From Streptomyces sp. NRRL S-1022 (GTDB taxonomy: Bacteria; Actinomycetota; Actinomycetes; Streptomycetales; Streptomycetaceae), in contig NZ_JOIU01000018.1 in NCBI RefSeq assembly GCF_000720135.1, positions 1-64,000 on the forward strand: a stretch of DNA of 64,000 nucleotides, given 5' to 3'. The notes beneath the pieces are model-generated. The model was given only the letters and a program-made list of their open reading frames with translations, had not been told where the DNA came from and searched no databases. Positions 55,126 to 63,442 of this stretch are shown piece by piece (the first letter of the stretch is position 1; each line of letters opens with the position of its first letter). A program made the position numbers and the translations under genes.

Positions 55126-56619
55126 ATGTCCGCTCAGGCCGTGGCCGCACGAGCAGGCAGCGGCGTGTCTCGCTGGCTCGCGCTGGCGATCCTCTGTGCC
55201 GGCCAGCTGATGGTGATCCTCGACGGCACCATCGTGAACGTGGCGCTGCCCTCCATCCAGGAGAGTCTGGGCTTCTCCCCGTCGAACCTCGGCTGGGTGG
55301 TGAACGCGTACCTGATCCCCTTCGGCGGCCTGCTGCTGCTCTCCGGCCGGTTCGGCGACCTCTTCGGCCGCACACGCGTCTTCACCACCGGCCTGGTGGT
55401 GTTCACCCTGGCCTCCCTGCTCTGCGGTCTGGCACAGAACCCGGCCATGCTGCTCGCGTCCCGCTTCCTCCAGGGCGCGGGCGGCGCCGTGACGTCCTCG
55501 GTCACGCTCGCCATGGTCGTCACCATGTTCACCGAGCCCGGGGAGCGGGCCAAGGCGATCGGCGTCTACAGCTTCGTGCAGTCCGCGGGCGGCACCCTCG
55601 GTCTGCTGCTGGGCGGTGTGCTGACGCAGACCATCAGCTGGCACTGGATCTTCTTCGTGAACGTCCCGATCGGTGCCGTGGCCGTCTTCATGGCCCAGCG
55701 CCACCTGCGCGCCGAGGAGGGCGCCGGCAACGGCAGGAGCACGGACGCGCTCGGCGCCGTCCTCATCACCGCCGCGCTCATGCTGGCCGTCTACACCATC
55801 GTCGAGGCCGCCGACTACGGCTTCGGTTCCGCCCACACCCTCGGGTTCGGCCTCGGCACCCTCGTCCTGCTCGTGCTGTTCCTCGTGCGCCAGGCCAGGG
55901 CCGCGGACCCGCTGCTGCCGCCCCGGATGTTCAGGTTCCGCAACGTCTCGGGCGCGCTGGGCGCCCACACCTTCATGATCTCCGGCATGTTCGGCTTCCA
56001 GTTCCTGGCCGTGCTGTACCTGCAGAAGGTGCTGGGCTTCGACCAGGTGCAGACCGGCTTCGGCGTGGTCCCGGTCTCGCTGCTCATCGGCCTGATGTCG
56101 CTGTTCCTCGCCCCCCGCCTCATCGCCAAGGTCGGCCCCCGGCCCGTGCTGCTCGTGGCCCTCGCCCTGATCTCCGGCGGCCTCGCCCTGCTCGGCCAGA
56201 TCTCCGCGGACGGCGCCTACCTCACCGACGTGTTCCCCGCGACCGTGCCGCTCGGCATCGGTTTCGGCCTGGCGATGCCGTCGCTGGCGGGCCTGGCCAT
56301 GTCGGGCGCGACCCCGCAGGACTCGGGGCTCGCCTCGGGCATGTTCAACACCATGCAGCAGGTGGGCGCCTCCCTCGGCCTCGCCGTCCTGAGCACGCTG
56401 GCCGCGTCGCACACCAGCACCCTGCTGGGTGACGGCACCGGCCGCGCGGACGCCCTGACCGAGGGCTACCGGCTCGCCTTCCGGGTCGGTGCCTGCTTCG
56501 TCCTGGGCGCCCTGGTGGTCGCCGCGACGGTGCTGCGCAACCCGCCCCGTCCCGCGGCGGCCCCGGCTCCCCGCCCCGCGGCCGCCCAGCCGGCACAGAC
56601 GGACACCGCCTCGGCGTGA
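55126..56619 (+). CDS. DHA2-family (EmrB/QacA) MFS drug exporter
   Basis: A 497-aa MFS transporter with about 14 transmembrane helices. Helix 1 holds AILCAGQLMVILDGTIVNVA (the Asp and DGTIVNVALPSI typical of DHA2), motif A is LSGRFGDLFGRTRVF, and motif C-like sequence is SAGGTLGLLLGGVLTQTISW. The C-terminus is an Ala/Pro-rich tail. It is driven by proton motive force. The ATG follows AGGGAGGGAG. Drug or metabolite export under control of the divergent HxlR regulator is expected. Confidence 0.93.
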   Translation: MSAQAVAARAGSGVSRWLALAILCAGQLMVILDGTIVNVALPSIQESLGFSPSNLGWVVNAYLIPFGGLLLLSGRFGDLFGRTRVFTTGLVVFTLASLLCGLAQNPAMLLASRFLQGAGGAVTSSVTLAMVVTMFTEPGERAKAIGVYSFVQSAGGTLGLLLGGVLTQTISWHWIFFVNVPIGAVAVFMAQRHLRAEEGAGNGRSTDALGAVLITAALMLAVYTIVEAADYGFGSAHTLGFGLGTLVLLVLFLVRQARAADPLLPPRMFRFRNVSGALGAHTFMISGMFGFQFLAVLYLQKVLGFDQVQTGFGVVPVSLLIGLMSLFLAPRLIAKVGPRPVLLVALALISGGLALLGQISADGAYLTDVFPATVPLGIGFGLAMPSLAGLAMSGATPQDSGLASGMFNTMQQVGASLGLAVLSTLAASHTSTLLGDGTGRADALTEGYRLAFRVGACFVLGALVVAATVLRNPPRPAAAPAPRPAAAQPAQTDTASA

Positions 56620-56654
56620 CGCACTGCCGGGCTGGAGGGCCGGCTGACCCCTCG

Positions 56655-57908
56655 TCACAGCCCCGGCGGTGAGCCCGGGACGCCGGGCACCGGGTACGGC
56701 GCCGGTTCCGTCACCCAGCCCGCCGCCAGCACCAGGCGGGACTCGCGGTGGACGGCGAGGAAGGCGAAGGGGCGGTCGAAGGTGACCCGGACGGCCGTCG
56801 TCTCGTACGGGTACTGCGGGACCGCGCCGGCCGGCACCGGCATGACCGCCGTCACCGCCGCCGCCCGGAAGCCGAGCGCGCCGAACTGGGCCACGGCCGA
56901 CTGGCGGGCCTCCCCGACGGCCAGCGGGTAGGGGCTCACCCCAGGGAAGTGGCCGGTCTGGGTGTCCGCCGCCGTCGTGAGGCCGAAGAGGGCCGCCGTC
57001 GCGAGCAGGTCGTGGTCGGCCCGCACCTCGTACGCCACCGTCGTCACGTCCAGCGTCCTCGGCTCGGGCGCGGTGGCCGGCTGCTGCTCCACGTGCAGTC
57101 CGGGGCCCACGTGCCCGTGCGGCAGCGCGCCGCCACCGGTCAGCGGCAGGCCGCGCTCCACCACCCCCACGCCGGCCGTCAGCACCTGACCGGGCGTCAT
57201 GCGCTCCTCGCCGAGCACCAAGTGGACGTCGACGCCGTTGTCCCCGGGCACCGTCAGCGCGGTGACGAAGCCGTCCGGGGTGCCCGTCACCCCCACCCGG
57301 TCCGGCCGCACGCTGCGCCGGTGCAGTCCGCGCAGGGTGCGGCCCTGCCAGGGGCCGGCGGCGGGCCGCAGCGGGCGTTCGGTGAAGGGCTGCCGCCAGT
57401 CCGTGCGCAGCGCGAGGGCGGTGGCCAGCACCATCCGCGCGTCCCGGGTCAGCGTCACCGGCATGCGCTCCACCAGTCCGCCGGTCCGCTGCGCCGCCCA
57501 GGCGTCCAGCCGCTCCTGCGCGGTGACGAGGTCGTCCCCGAAGACGCCGTGGGTGCCGGCGGGCAGCCCGGCCCGCCACTCGTCCCGCAGGGCCAGCCCG
57601 TGGTACGTCCACAGGCCGAGCGCCGCGTCCAGGCCGGGCACCGACGCCAGCCCCGCCAGCAACTCCCGTGCGGCAACGGCCGCTTGTTCGGCCGGCACGC
57701 CGAGGGCACCGGCCAGTTCCGCGCGCGCGGGCCCGGCCGCGCCGTCGGCCAGGAACGCCAGCAGGGGCCACACGCCCGGCGCCGAGAACACGGTGCCCTC
57801 ACCCAGGACCTGCGCCCATCGCGCGGTGAGTCCGTTCACCGCGCGGACGGCCGTATCGCCCACCCGGCCGTCCGGCCCGGTCTCCACCCGCATTCCGCCC
57901 CCGTTCAT
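56655..57908 (-). CDS. serpin-family protein
   Basis: A 417-aa bacterial serpin-like protein without a signal peptide. Family features are the N-terminal FSAPGVWPLLAFLADGAAG, the central DGFVTALTVPGDNGVDVHLV and TTVAYEVRADHDLLATAALF, and the C-terminal TFDRPFAFLAVHRESRLVLAAGWVTEP. The reactive-loop hinge (GALGFRAAAVTAV) is poorer in small residues than in inhibitory serpins, so inhibition is uncertain. Its target could be an intracellular or self-released protease. It is convergent with the exporter gene (35-bp gap). Confidence 0.82.
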   Translation of the reverse strand: MNGGGMRVETGPDGRVGDTAVRAVNGLTARWAQVLGEGTVFSAPGVWPLLAFLADGAAGPARAELAGALGVPAEQAAVAARELLAGLASVPGLDAALGLWTYHGLALRDEWRAGLPAGTHGVFGDDLVTAQERLDAWAAQRTGGLVERMPVTLTRDARMVLATALALRTDWRQPFTERPLRPAAGPWQGRTLRGLHRRSVRPDRVGVTGTPDGFVTALTVPGDNGVDVHLVLGEERMTPGQVLTAGVGVVERGLPLTGGGALPHGHVGPGLHVEQQPATAPEPRTLDVTTVAYEVRADHDLLATAALFGLTTAADTQTGHFPGVSPYPLAVGEARQSAVAQFGALGFRAAAVTAVMPVPAGAVPQYPYETTAVRVTFDRPFAFLAVHRESRLVLAAGWVTEPAPYPVPGVPGSPPGL

Positions 57909-58144
57909 GTGCCGCTCACGATGCGGCCGGTCGTACCTCGGTCGGCTCGACGGTACCGGTCCGTACCCCCGCCGCCCGGCCCCCGCCGGTCACTGAGCCC
58001 AACGGCCGGGCGGCCCCGCGGAGTTCCCGGACCCGGGCCGCGAGGTGTGAGCGCCCCTATAAGGGGGAGAAAGCGCCTGGGTAAAGCCCTCCCCGGCCCT
58101 TTGTCATCACATCGAGTGATTCTCTGGCCTTTGCTTGCACGGCA

Positions 58145-58181
58145 CAACCCACGGTTGCCAGGCTGTTGCTGTCTGTACAAC
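58145..58181. promoter_or_regulatory. two GTTG/CAAC dyads before the GntR gene
   Basis: CAACCCACGGTTG (58145-58157) is a 5-3-5 inverted repeat, and GTTGCTGTCTGTACAAC (58165-58181) is a looser dyad 22 bp away. Both lie 17-53 bp upstream of the GTG and probably overlap the promoter, fitting autoregulation by the GntR protein. Confidence 0.5.
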
Positions 58182-58197
58182 CTGATGGGAGCGGCCA

Positions 58198-58950
58198 GTG
58201 ACTTTCGGTGAGCAGCCGGCGTACCTGCGAGTCGCGGGTGATCTCCGCAAGAAGATCGTCGACGGTTCACTGCCGCCCCACACCCGCCTGCCCTCCCAGG
58301 CCCGTATCCGCGAGGAGTACGGCGTCTCGGACACGGTCGCCCTGGAGGCCCGCAAGGTCCTGATGGCCGAGGGGCTGGTCGAGGGCCGTTCCGGCTCGGG
58401 GACGTACGTGCGTGAGCGGCCCGTGCCCCGCCGGGTGGCCCGCTCCGGTTACCGGCCGGCGTCGGGCGCCACCCCCTTCCGGCAGGAGCAGTCCGACGCC
58501 TCGGTGCGCGGGACCTGGGAGTCCAGCAGCGAGCAGGCCGAGGCCGGCGCGGCCATCGCCGAGCGGCTCGCGATCCGGGCCGGCGACCGGGTCATGCGCA
58601 CCAAGTACCTCTTCCGGGAGGCCGGCGAGCCGATGATGCTCTCCACCTCCTGGGAGCCGCTCGCCGTCACCGGCCGCACCCCCGTGATGCTGCCCGAGGA
58701 GGGGCCGCTCGGCGGGATGGGTGTGGTCGAGCGCATGCGGGCCATCGACGTCATCGTGGACAACGTCACCGAGGAGGTCGGCGCCCGCCCCGGCCTCGCC
58801 GAGGAACTGCACCTGCTCGGCGGCGTCCCCGGGCATGTGGTCCTGGTCGTCCAGCGCACGTACTTCGCCTCCGGCCGCCCGGTGGAGACCGCCGACGTCG
58901 TCATCCCGGCCGACCGCTACCGGGTCGCCTACCACCTGCCCGTGAAGTAA
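58198..58950 (+). CDS. GntR/HutC-family transcriptional regulator
   Basis: A 250-aa regulator. The N-terminal GntR winged helix has PAYLRVAGDLRKKIVDGSLP, RLPSQARIREEYGVSDTVAL and VEGRSGSGTYVRERP. The C-terminal UTRA ligand domain has RVMRTKYLFREAGEPMMLST and VVQRTYFASGRPVETADVV. The UTRA domain senses a small molecule not identifiable here. GTG start with GGGAGCGG upstream. It is monocistronic, with no obvious target gene beside it. Confidence 0.92.
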   Translation: MTFGEQPAYLRVAGDLRKKIVDGSLPPHTRLPSQARIREEYGVSDTVALEARKVLMAEGLVEGRSGSGTYVRERPVPRRVARSGYRPASGATPFRQEQSDASVRGTWESSSEQAEAGAAIAERLAIRAGDRVMRTKYLFREAGEPMMLSTSWEPLAVTGRTPVMLPEEGPLGGMGVVERMRAIDVIVDNVTEEVGARPGLAEELHLLGGVPGHVVLVVQRTYFASGRPVETADVVIPADRYRVAYHLPVK

Positions 58951-59237
58951 CCGCCCCCGCCCGGACGGCGGGTGCCTCGCGCGCCCCCGGCGTGAGGTAG
59001 CGCACACCCTGACGCACCACCCGCCGCCCCTCCGGCCCTGTCCGCTTCCTCCCCAGCCGCTGCAATCCGGCCGTTTTCCCAGGTGGTCCCGGGTGCCCCC
59101 GGTATGCCCCCGACCCCAGGCAACGGAGTTCCCCACGGCGCATTCGACCCCGTGCGCCCCCGGCGTTCTGGCTGGTTGCGTACCTCTTTGTGAAAAGGCG
59201 TATTCGCAGCGTGAAGGTTGGGCGTACGCTCGGGCAT
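58951..59237. other. intergenic region before the SPOR gene
   Basis: 287 bp with no credible gene. TTCGCA, a 16-bp gap and TACGCT (ending 7 nt before the ATG at 59238) form a possible promoter. The last 90 bp are less G+C-rich and contain GTGAAAAGGCGTATTCGC and GGGCGTACGC, which share a GCGTA core. Confidence 0.45.
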
Positions 59238-59339
59238 ATGCGGATTGCGGTTTCCTTAGGCGGGGCGCGGCGGGGGCCCCGGAGTGGGGGAGGGCGGGGC
59301 GGTGCGAGAAGGAACGCGGGCGGTGGGGGCCATGAGTGA
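59238..59339 (+). CDS. possible leaderless 33-codon upstream ORF with a TTA codon
   Basis: The ATG lies 7 nt after a TACGCT -10-like box and opens a 33-codon frame (MRIAVSLGG...) whose TGA overlaps the SPOR gene start. Codon 7 is TTA; codons 24 and 25 (AGA, AGG) are also rare, so it does not look like an ordinary gene. If translated, it could be a bldA-sensitive leader controlling the SPOR gene. It may equally be chance. Confidence 0.3.
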   Translation: MRIAVSLGGARRGPRSGGGRGGARRNAGGGGHE

Positions 59340-59523
59340 GGGCACGGTCTCCCTCCCCTGGATCGTGATACGGCAGGACGACAACGGCAATCGCTACCGG
59401 GTCGGCCGCTATGCGACCCGCGCGGAGGCGCAGAAGATCGCCGACAGCCTCGACGACCGGGGGCACAAGCAGCTCTACTGGGTCGAGCGCATCGGCCAGA
59501 ACGGGGACGCCACCCAGAACTGA
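59332..59523 (+). CDS. small SPOR-domain-like protein
   Basis: A 63-aa protein, LPWIVIRQDDNGNRYRVGRY, ATRAEAQKIADSLDDRG, ending in a polar tail. The beta-alpha-beta order and RVGRYATRAEAQKIADSL match short actinobacterial SPOR-like proteins; classical SPOR domains bind denuded glycan strands at septa. There is no signal peptide, so the partner may be cytoplasmic. The ATG at 59332 follows a long G-rich run. Confidence 0.82.
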   Translation: MSEGTVSLPWIVIRQDDNGNRYRVGRYATRAEAQKIADSLDDRGHKQLYWVERIGQNGDATQN

Positions 59524-59553
59524 GCGCGCCCCAGCTCCCGTAGGCTCCGCTCC

Positions 59554-59994
59554 ATGACGCGCACGACCCCCGAAGCGGAACCGGTCCTGGTGGTGGGAGC
59601 CGCCCTGCTCGACGGCGGCCGGCTGCTCGCCGCGCGCCGCAGCGCCCCCGCCGGCCTGGCCGGGCGCTGGGAGCTGCCCGGCGGCAAGGTCGAGGCGGGG
59701 GAGCGGCCCGAGGACGCCCTCGTGCGCGAACTGCGCGAGGAGCTGGGTGTCGACGCCGAGCCGGTCGGACGGGTGCCGGGGCAGTGGCCGTTGCGGACGC
59801 CGTACGTCCTCCAGGTGTGGACCGCCCGTCTGCGCCCCGGCTCGCCCGCGCCGAGCCCCCTCCAGGACCATGACGAGCTGCGCTGGCTGACCCCGGACCG
59901 GCTCTGGGAGGTCGACTGGCTCGACCAGGACGTCCCGGCCGTCCGCGAGGTGTCCGCCCGATGGGGTACGGGGCGCAACCCGGCGCGCCCTTAG
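59554..59994 (+). CDS. MutT-like Nudix hydrolase
   Basis: A 146-aa Nudix protein of the MutT (8-oxo-dGTP diphosphatase) type. [20 protein letters not shown] and PGGKVEAGERPEDALVRELR with REELGV form the Nudix box, all catalytic Glu residues present; the C-terminus has DHDELRWLTPDRLWEVDWLD. It could sanitise the nucleotide pool. ATG start about 30 bp after the SPOR gene. Confidence 0.88.
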   Translation: MTRTTPEAEPVLVVGAALLDGGRLLAARRSAPAGLAGRWELPGGKVEAGERPEDALVRELREELGVDAEPVGRVPGQWPLRTPYVLQVWTARLRPGSPAPSPLQDHDELRWLTPDRLWEVDWLDQDVPAVREVSARWGTGRNPARP

Positions 59995-60147
59995 GGTCTG
60001 TCGTCCGGATCGGGCCGGGCTGCCCCGAGTGGAGCGCGCCCGTTCGTGCCACAGTGCGCCCTCTCGTGCGGTACTGCCGCCCGGATATCGGGTATGTGCC
60101 CATTAACCCCATGAAACCGGACGTGGGCGGGCTCGCTGGCCTGGGAA

Positions 60148-60555
60148 GTGATCGGAGTGATCGACACCGATGGCGACTGCGCCGAGTGGTCCTTCCCCGC
60201 GGAACCGGGCGCCGTACGCAGCGCCCGCGCGGCCGTCCGGGGCCAGTTGCACGGCTGGGGCCTGGACTGCCTCGCCGATCTCGCCGCCCTGCTGGTGAGC
60301 GAGCTGGTCACCAACTCGCTGCGGCACGCCACCGGCCCCATCGGGGTACGGCTGGTCCGCCCCGCGGAGCCCGCCGACGGCCTGCGTGTGGAGGTTTCCG
60401 ACCCGCTCCCCGAGCTGCCGCGGGAGCGCGTCGCGCGCCCCGACGACGAGGGCGGACGCGGTCTCCGGCTGGTCGCGGACTCCTCGCGGCGCTGGGGCAC
60501 CCGGCCCGGCACGGGCGGAAAGACCGTCTGGTTCGAACTGGGGCTGCCCGGGTGA
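60148..60555 (+). CDS. RsbW-type anti-sigma/HATPase protein
   Basis: A 135-aa GHKL ATPase-like protein of the kind abundant in Streptomyces. The N-box is LLVSELVTNSLRHATGPIGV, then DDEGGRGLRLVADSSRRWG and the C-terminal KTVWFELGLP. These act as anti-sigma factors or kinases of anti-anti-sigma factors. Its partner is unknown. The adjacent phosphatase (60827-63415) carries the same domain and could oppose it. GTG 60148 or 60157. Confidence 0.88.
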   Translation: MIGVIDTDGDCAEWSFPAEPGAVRSARAAVRGQLHGWGLDCLADLAALLVSELVTNSLRHATGPIGVRLVRPAEPADGLRVEVSDPLPELPRERVARPDDEGGRGLRLVADSSRRWGTRPGTGGKTVWFELGLPG

Positions 60556-60826
60556 CACCGCGGCAGCCGCGGGGGCACGGGGGTGTACGGCGGTCGGCGT
60601 GCCGTCCCCGTGCGCGCCGGGGGCGCACGCGGTCCGGCGATGGGGGGTTCGGCGGTGTGTTCCCTGGTTAGAAGAGTGGAAGTGTTGTCACGGACCGGTC
60701 CGAAAAACACCTGGACCGAGCTGTGATCGTGAACACCGTGTCGTGCGGCGCCGTAGTGCTGGATACTGCGGGCAGCCGCCCCTGGTGACCGGTGCCGGGC
60801 GCGGTGAGCTGGAGGGGACGGTTCGC

Positions 60827-63415
60827 GTGAGCGAGATACCAGCGAAGGCCACGGAGTCCGAGGACCCGTCGGACGGCGCGAGGAGCCAGGCCGCGGAGGC
60901 TTCCGCGGCGCCCGGTGACGCCATGTGGCAGAGCAGTCCGCCCGGTTCGATCTACGACTACATCAAGGTCGCGTCCTTCTCCATCGGTCCCGGCGGGCTG
61001 GTCGAGCAGTGGAGCCTGCGCGCCGAGCAACTCTTCGGCATCCCCGCCCGACGCGCCGTCGGCATGGACCCGATAGAGGCTTTCATCGACCCCGACCTGC
61101 GCGCGCGCGGCCAGCGGAAGATGGCCGAAATCCTCGACGGGCGCGAGTGGACCGGAGTAGTGCCCTTCCGGATGCCGGACGGCCCGGACGGCAGCCGCGG
61201 CGAGGAGGGCCTGGCCGAGGTGTACGTCATGCCGACGCGCAGCGCCGAGGGTGAGAAGGCCGCCGTCTGCATCGTCGTGGACGTCCGCACGCTGCGCAGC
61301 ATCGAGACCGACCTCGCCGCTTCGCAGGCGATTTTCGGACAATCCCCTTTCGGGTTCCTGCTGATCGACGTCGACCTGCGGGTCCGCCGGGCGAACATGC
61401 GGTTCGCCTCTATCTTCGGCGGAACCCCGGACGACCACCGGGGCAAGGAAGTTCACGACTACCTGCCGCGCGGCGAGGCCGAGCGGGTCTCGGCCACGCT
61501 GCGGCGGGTGCTGGAGTCCGGCGAGTCCATCACCGACATGCACGTCACCGGCTTCGTCCCGGGCTCCGAGGAGCGCCGGCACTGGTCCGTCAACCTCTAC
61601 CGCGTGCACAGCGGCAGCGGCCGGCCCATCGGCATCGCCTGGCTCGGCACCGACATCACCGCCCGCCGGGCCGCCGCCCGCGAGGCCGCCGCCGCCCGGC
61701 GCAACCTCGCGCTGCTCAACGAGGCCGGCGCCCGCATAGGCAACTCCCTGGACCTGGAGACCACGGCCCGCGAACTGCTCGACGTGGTCGTCCCCGGCTT
61801 CTGCGACCTGGCCACCGTCGACCTCTACCAGGGCCTGCTGGCTGGCGACGAGGCCCCGCCCGGACTCGCCGACGGCAGCGCCGAACTGCGCCGCGTCGCC
61901 TACGCCAGCGCCGTCTCCGGCGCGCCGTTCAGCAGCCCAGGCAAGCCCGTCGAGGTCGGCGCGGTCCACCACTTCCCGTTCAACTCGCCCTGCGCGGACG
62001 CGCTGCGCACAGCCCGGCCGCAGCACGTGCCCGCCGAGGAGGGCGGGCTCGTGCAGTCCACGCTGGCCGTGCCGATGGTCGCCCACGACACGGTGGTGGG
62101 ACTCGCGCAGTTCGCCCGCACGAAGGGGAGCGAGCCCTTCGGCGAACGCGACCGGGACCTCGCGGTCGAACTGGCCGCGCGGGCCGCCGTCTGCATCGAC
62201 AACGCGCGCCTGTACCGCCGGGAACACGAACGCGCGTTGATACTGCAACGGTCCCTGCTGCCGCCCGGCGACCCCGAGGCCTCCGGCCTGGACATCGCCT
62301 GCCGCTACCTGCCGGGCAACGCGGCCACGGAGGTGGGCGGCGACTGGTTCGACGTCATCGAACTTCCCGGCCACCGTACGGCCCTGGTCGTCGGGGACGT
62401 CATGGGCCGGGGCCTGCGGGCGGCGGTCGCGATGGGCGAACTGCGCACCGCCGTACGCACACTGGCCCTGCTGGACCTGGAACCGGCGGAGGTCCTCTCG
62501 GCGCTGGACGAGATCGCGCGCGGCCTCGGCACGCCCGGCGGGGTCCAGCAGGCCACCCGTACGGCCCGCCAGCCCCGGGACGCCGACCTCTCCGAGGTGT
62601 ACCTGGCGACGTGCGTGTACGCCGTGTACGACTCCGTCACCCGGCGCTGTACGTTCGCCAACGCCGGCCATCTGCCCCCGGTCCTGGTGGAACCCGGCGA
62701 GGCGGCGCTGATGCTCGACGTGCCGCCCGGCATGCCGCTCGGCGTGGGGGGCGAGCCGTTCGAGGAGGTGGAGGTCGAACTCCCCGAGGGCGCGCTGCTC
62801 GCGCTCTACACGGACGGCCTGGTCGAGTCCCGCGACCACCCGCTGGACGAGGGCCTGCAAGCCTTCGTGGGCGCGCTCACCGACCCCAGCCGGCCCCTGG
62901 AGGACGTCTGCGACCACGTCCTCAACACCCTGGACACCCACCACGGTGAGGACGACATCGCCCTGCTCATGGCCCGGGTGCAGGGGCTGCCCGCCGAGTC
63001 CGTCGGAGACTGGACGCTGCCGCGCGAGCCGCGCAGTGTCGGGCGGGCCCGCGAGTACGCCCGCGGGCAGCTGCTCTCCTGGGATCTGGAGCCCCTGGTC
63101 GACACCACGGAGCTGCTGGTCAGCGAGCTGGTGACGAACGCGCTGCGCTACGGCGAGGGGGACATCCGGCTCCGGCTGCTGCTGGACCGCACCCTGGTCT
63201 GCGAGGTCTGGGACGCCGGCCTCGTCCAGCCCCGGCGCCGGCGGGCCCGGGACACCGACGAGGGCGGCCGGGGCCTGCAACTGGTCGGCCTCCTCAGCGC
63301 GGCCTGGGGCTCCCGGCGCACCCCCCGGGGCAAGACGGTGTGGTTCGAACTGCCCCTGCCGGGCGGCGACGGCACCCTCACCGACCCGGCGGAAGCCCTG
63401 CTGAGCCTGTTCTGA
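60827..63415 (+). CDS. PAS-PAS-GAF-PP2C phosphatase with HATPase domain
   Basis: An 862-aa multidomain signalling protein. There are two PAS domains (about 45-160 and 165-290, with FGQSPFGFLLIDVDLRVRRA), a GAF domain (about 300-470) and a SpoIIE-type PP2C phosphatase (about 480-710; EVGGDWFDVIEL, ALVVGDVMGRG, LYTDGLVESR, EDDIALLMARV). The C-terminal RsbW-type ATPase has LLVSELVTNALRYGEG and DEGGRGLQLVGLLSAAWG. It probably dephosphorylates an anti-anti-sigma factor in response to a sensed ligand. GTG 60827 has GGAGGGG 9 nt upstream. Confidence 0.92.
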   Translation: MSEIPAKATESEDPSDGARSQAAEASAAPGDAMWQSSPPGSIYDYIKVASFSIGPGGLVEQWSLRAEQLFGIPARRAVGMDPIEAFIDPDLRARGQRKMAEILDGREWTGVVPFRMPDGPDGSRGEEGLAEVYVMPTRSAEGEKAAVCIVVDVRTLRSIETDLAASQAIFGQSPFGFLLIDVDLRVRRANMRFASIFGGTPDDHRGKEVHDYLPRGEAERVSATLRRVLESGESITDMHVTGFVPGSEERRHWSVNLYRVHSGSGRPIGIAWLGTDITARRAAAREAAAARRNLALLNEAGARIGNSLDLETTARELLDVVVPGFCDLATVDLYQGLLAGDEAPPGLADGSAELRRVAYASAVSGAPFSSPGKPVEVGAVHHFPFNSPCADALRTARPQHVPAEEGGLVQSTLAVPMVAHDTVVGLAQFARTKGSEPFGERDRDLAVELAARAAVCIDNARLYRREHERALILQRSLLPPGDPEASGLDIACRYLPGNAATEVGGDWFDVIELPGHRTALVVGDVMGRGLRAAVAMGELRTAVRTLALLDLEPAEVLSALDEIARGLGTPGGVQQATRTARQPRDADLSEVYLATCVYAVYDSVTRRCTFANAGHLPPVLVEPGEAALMLDVPPGMPLGVGGEPFEEVEVELPEGALLALYTDGLVESRDHPLDEGLQAFVGALTDPSRPLEDVCDHVLNTLDTHHGEDDIALLMARVQGLPAESVGDWTLPREPRSVGRAREYARGQLLSWDLEPLVDTTELLVSELVTNALRYGEGDIRLRLLLDRTLVCEVWDAGLVQPRRRRARDTDEGGRGLQLVGLLSAAWGSRRTPRGKTVWFELPLPGGDGTLTDPAEALLSLF

Positions 63416-63442
63416 CCCGCCTGCCCGATCGCGCCGCAGAAC

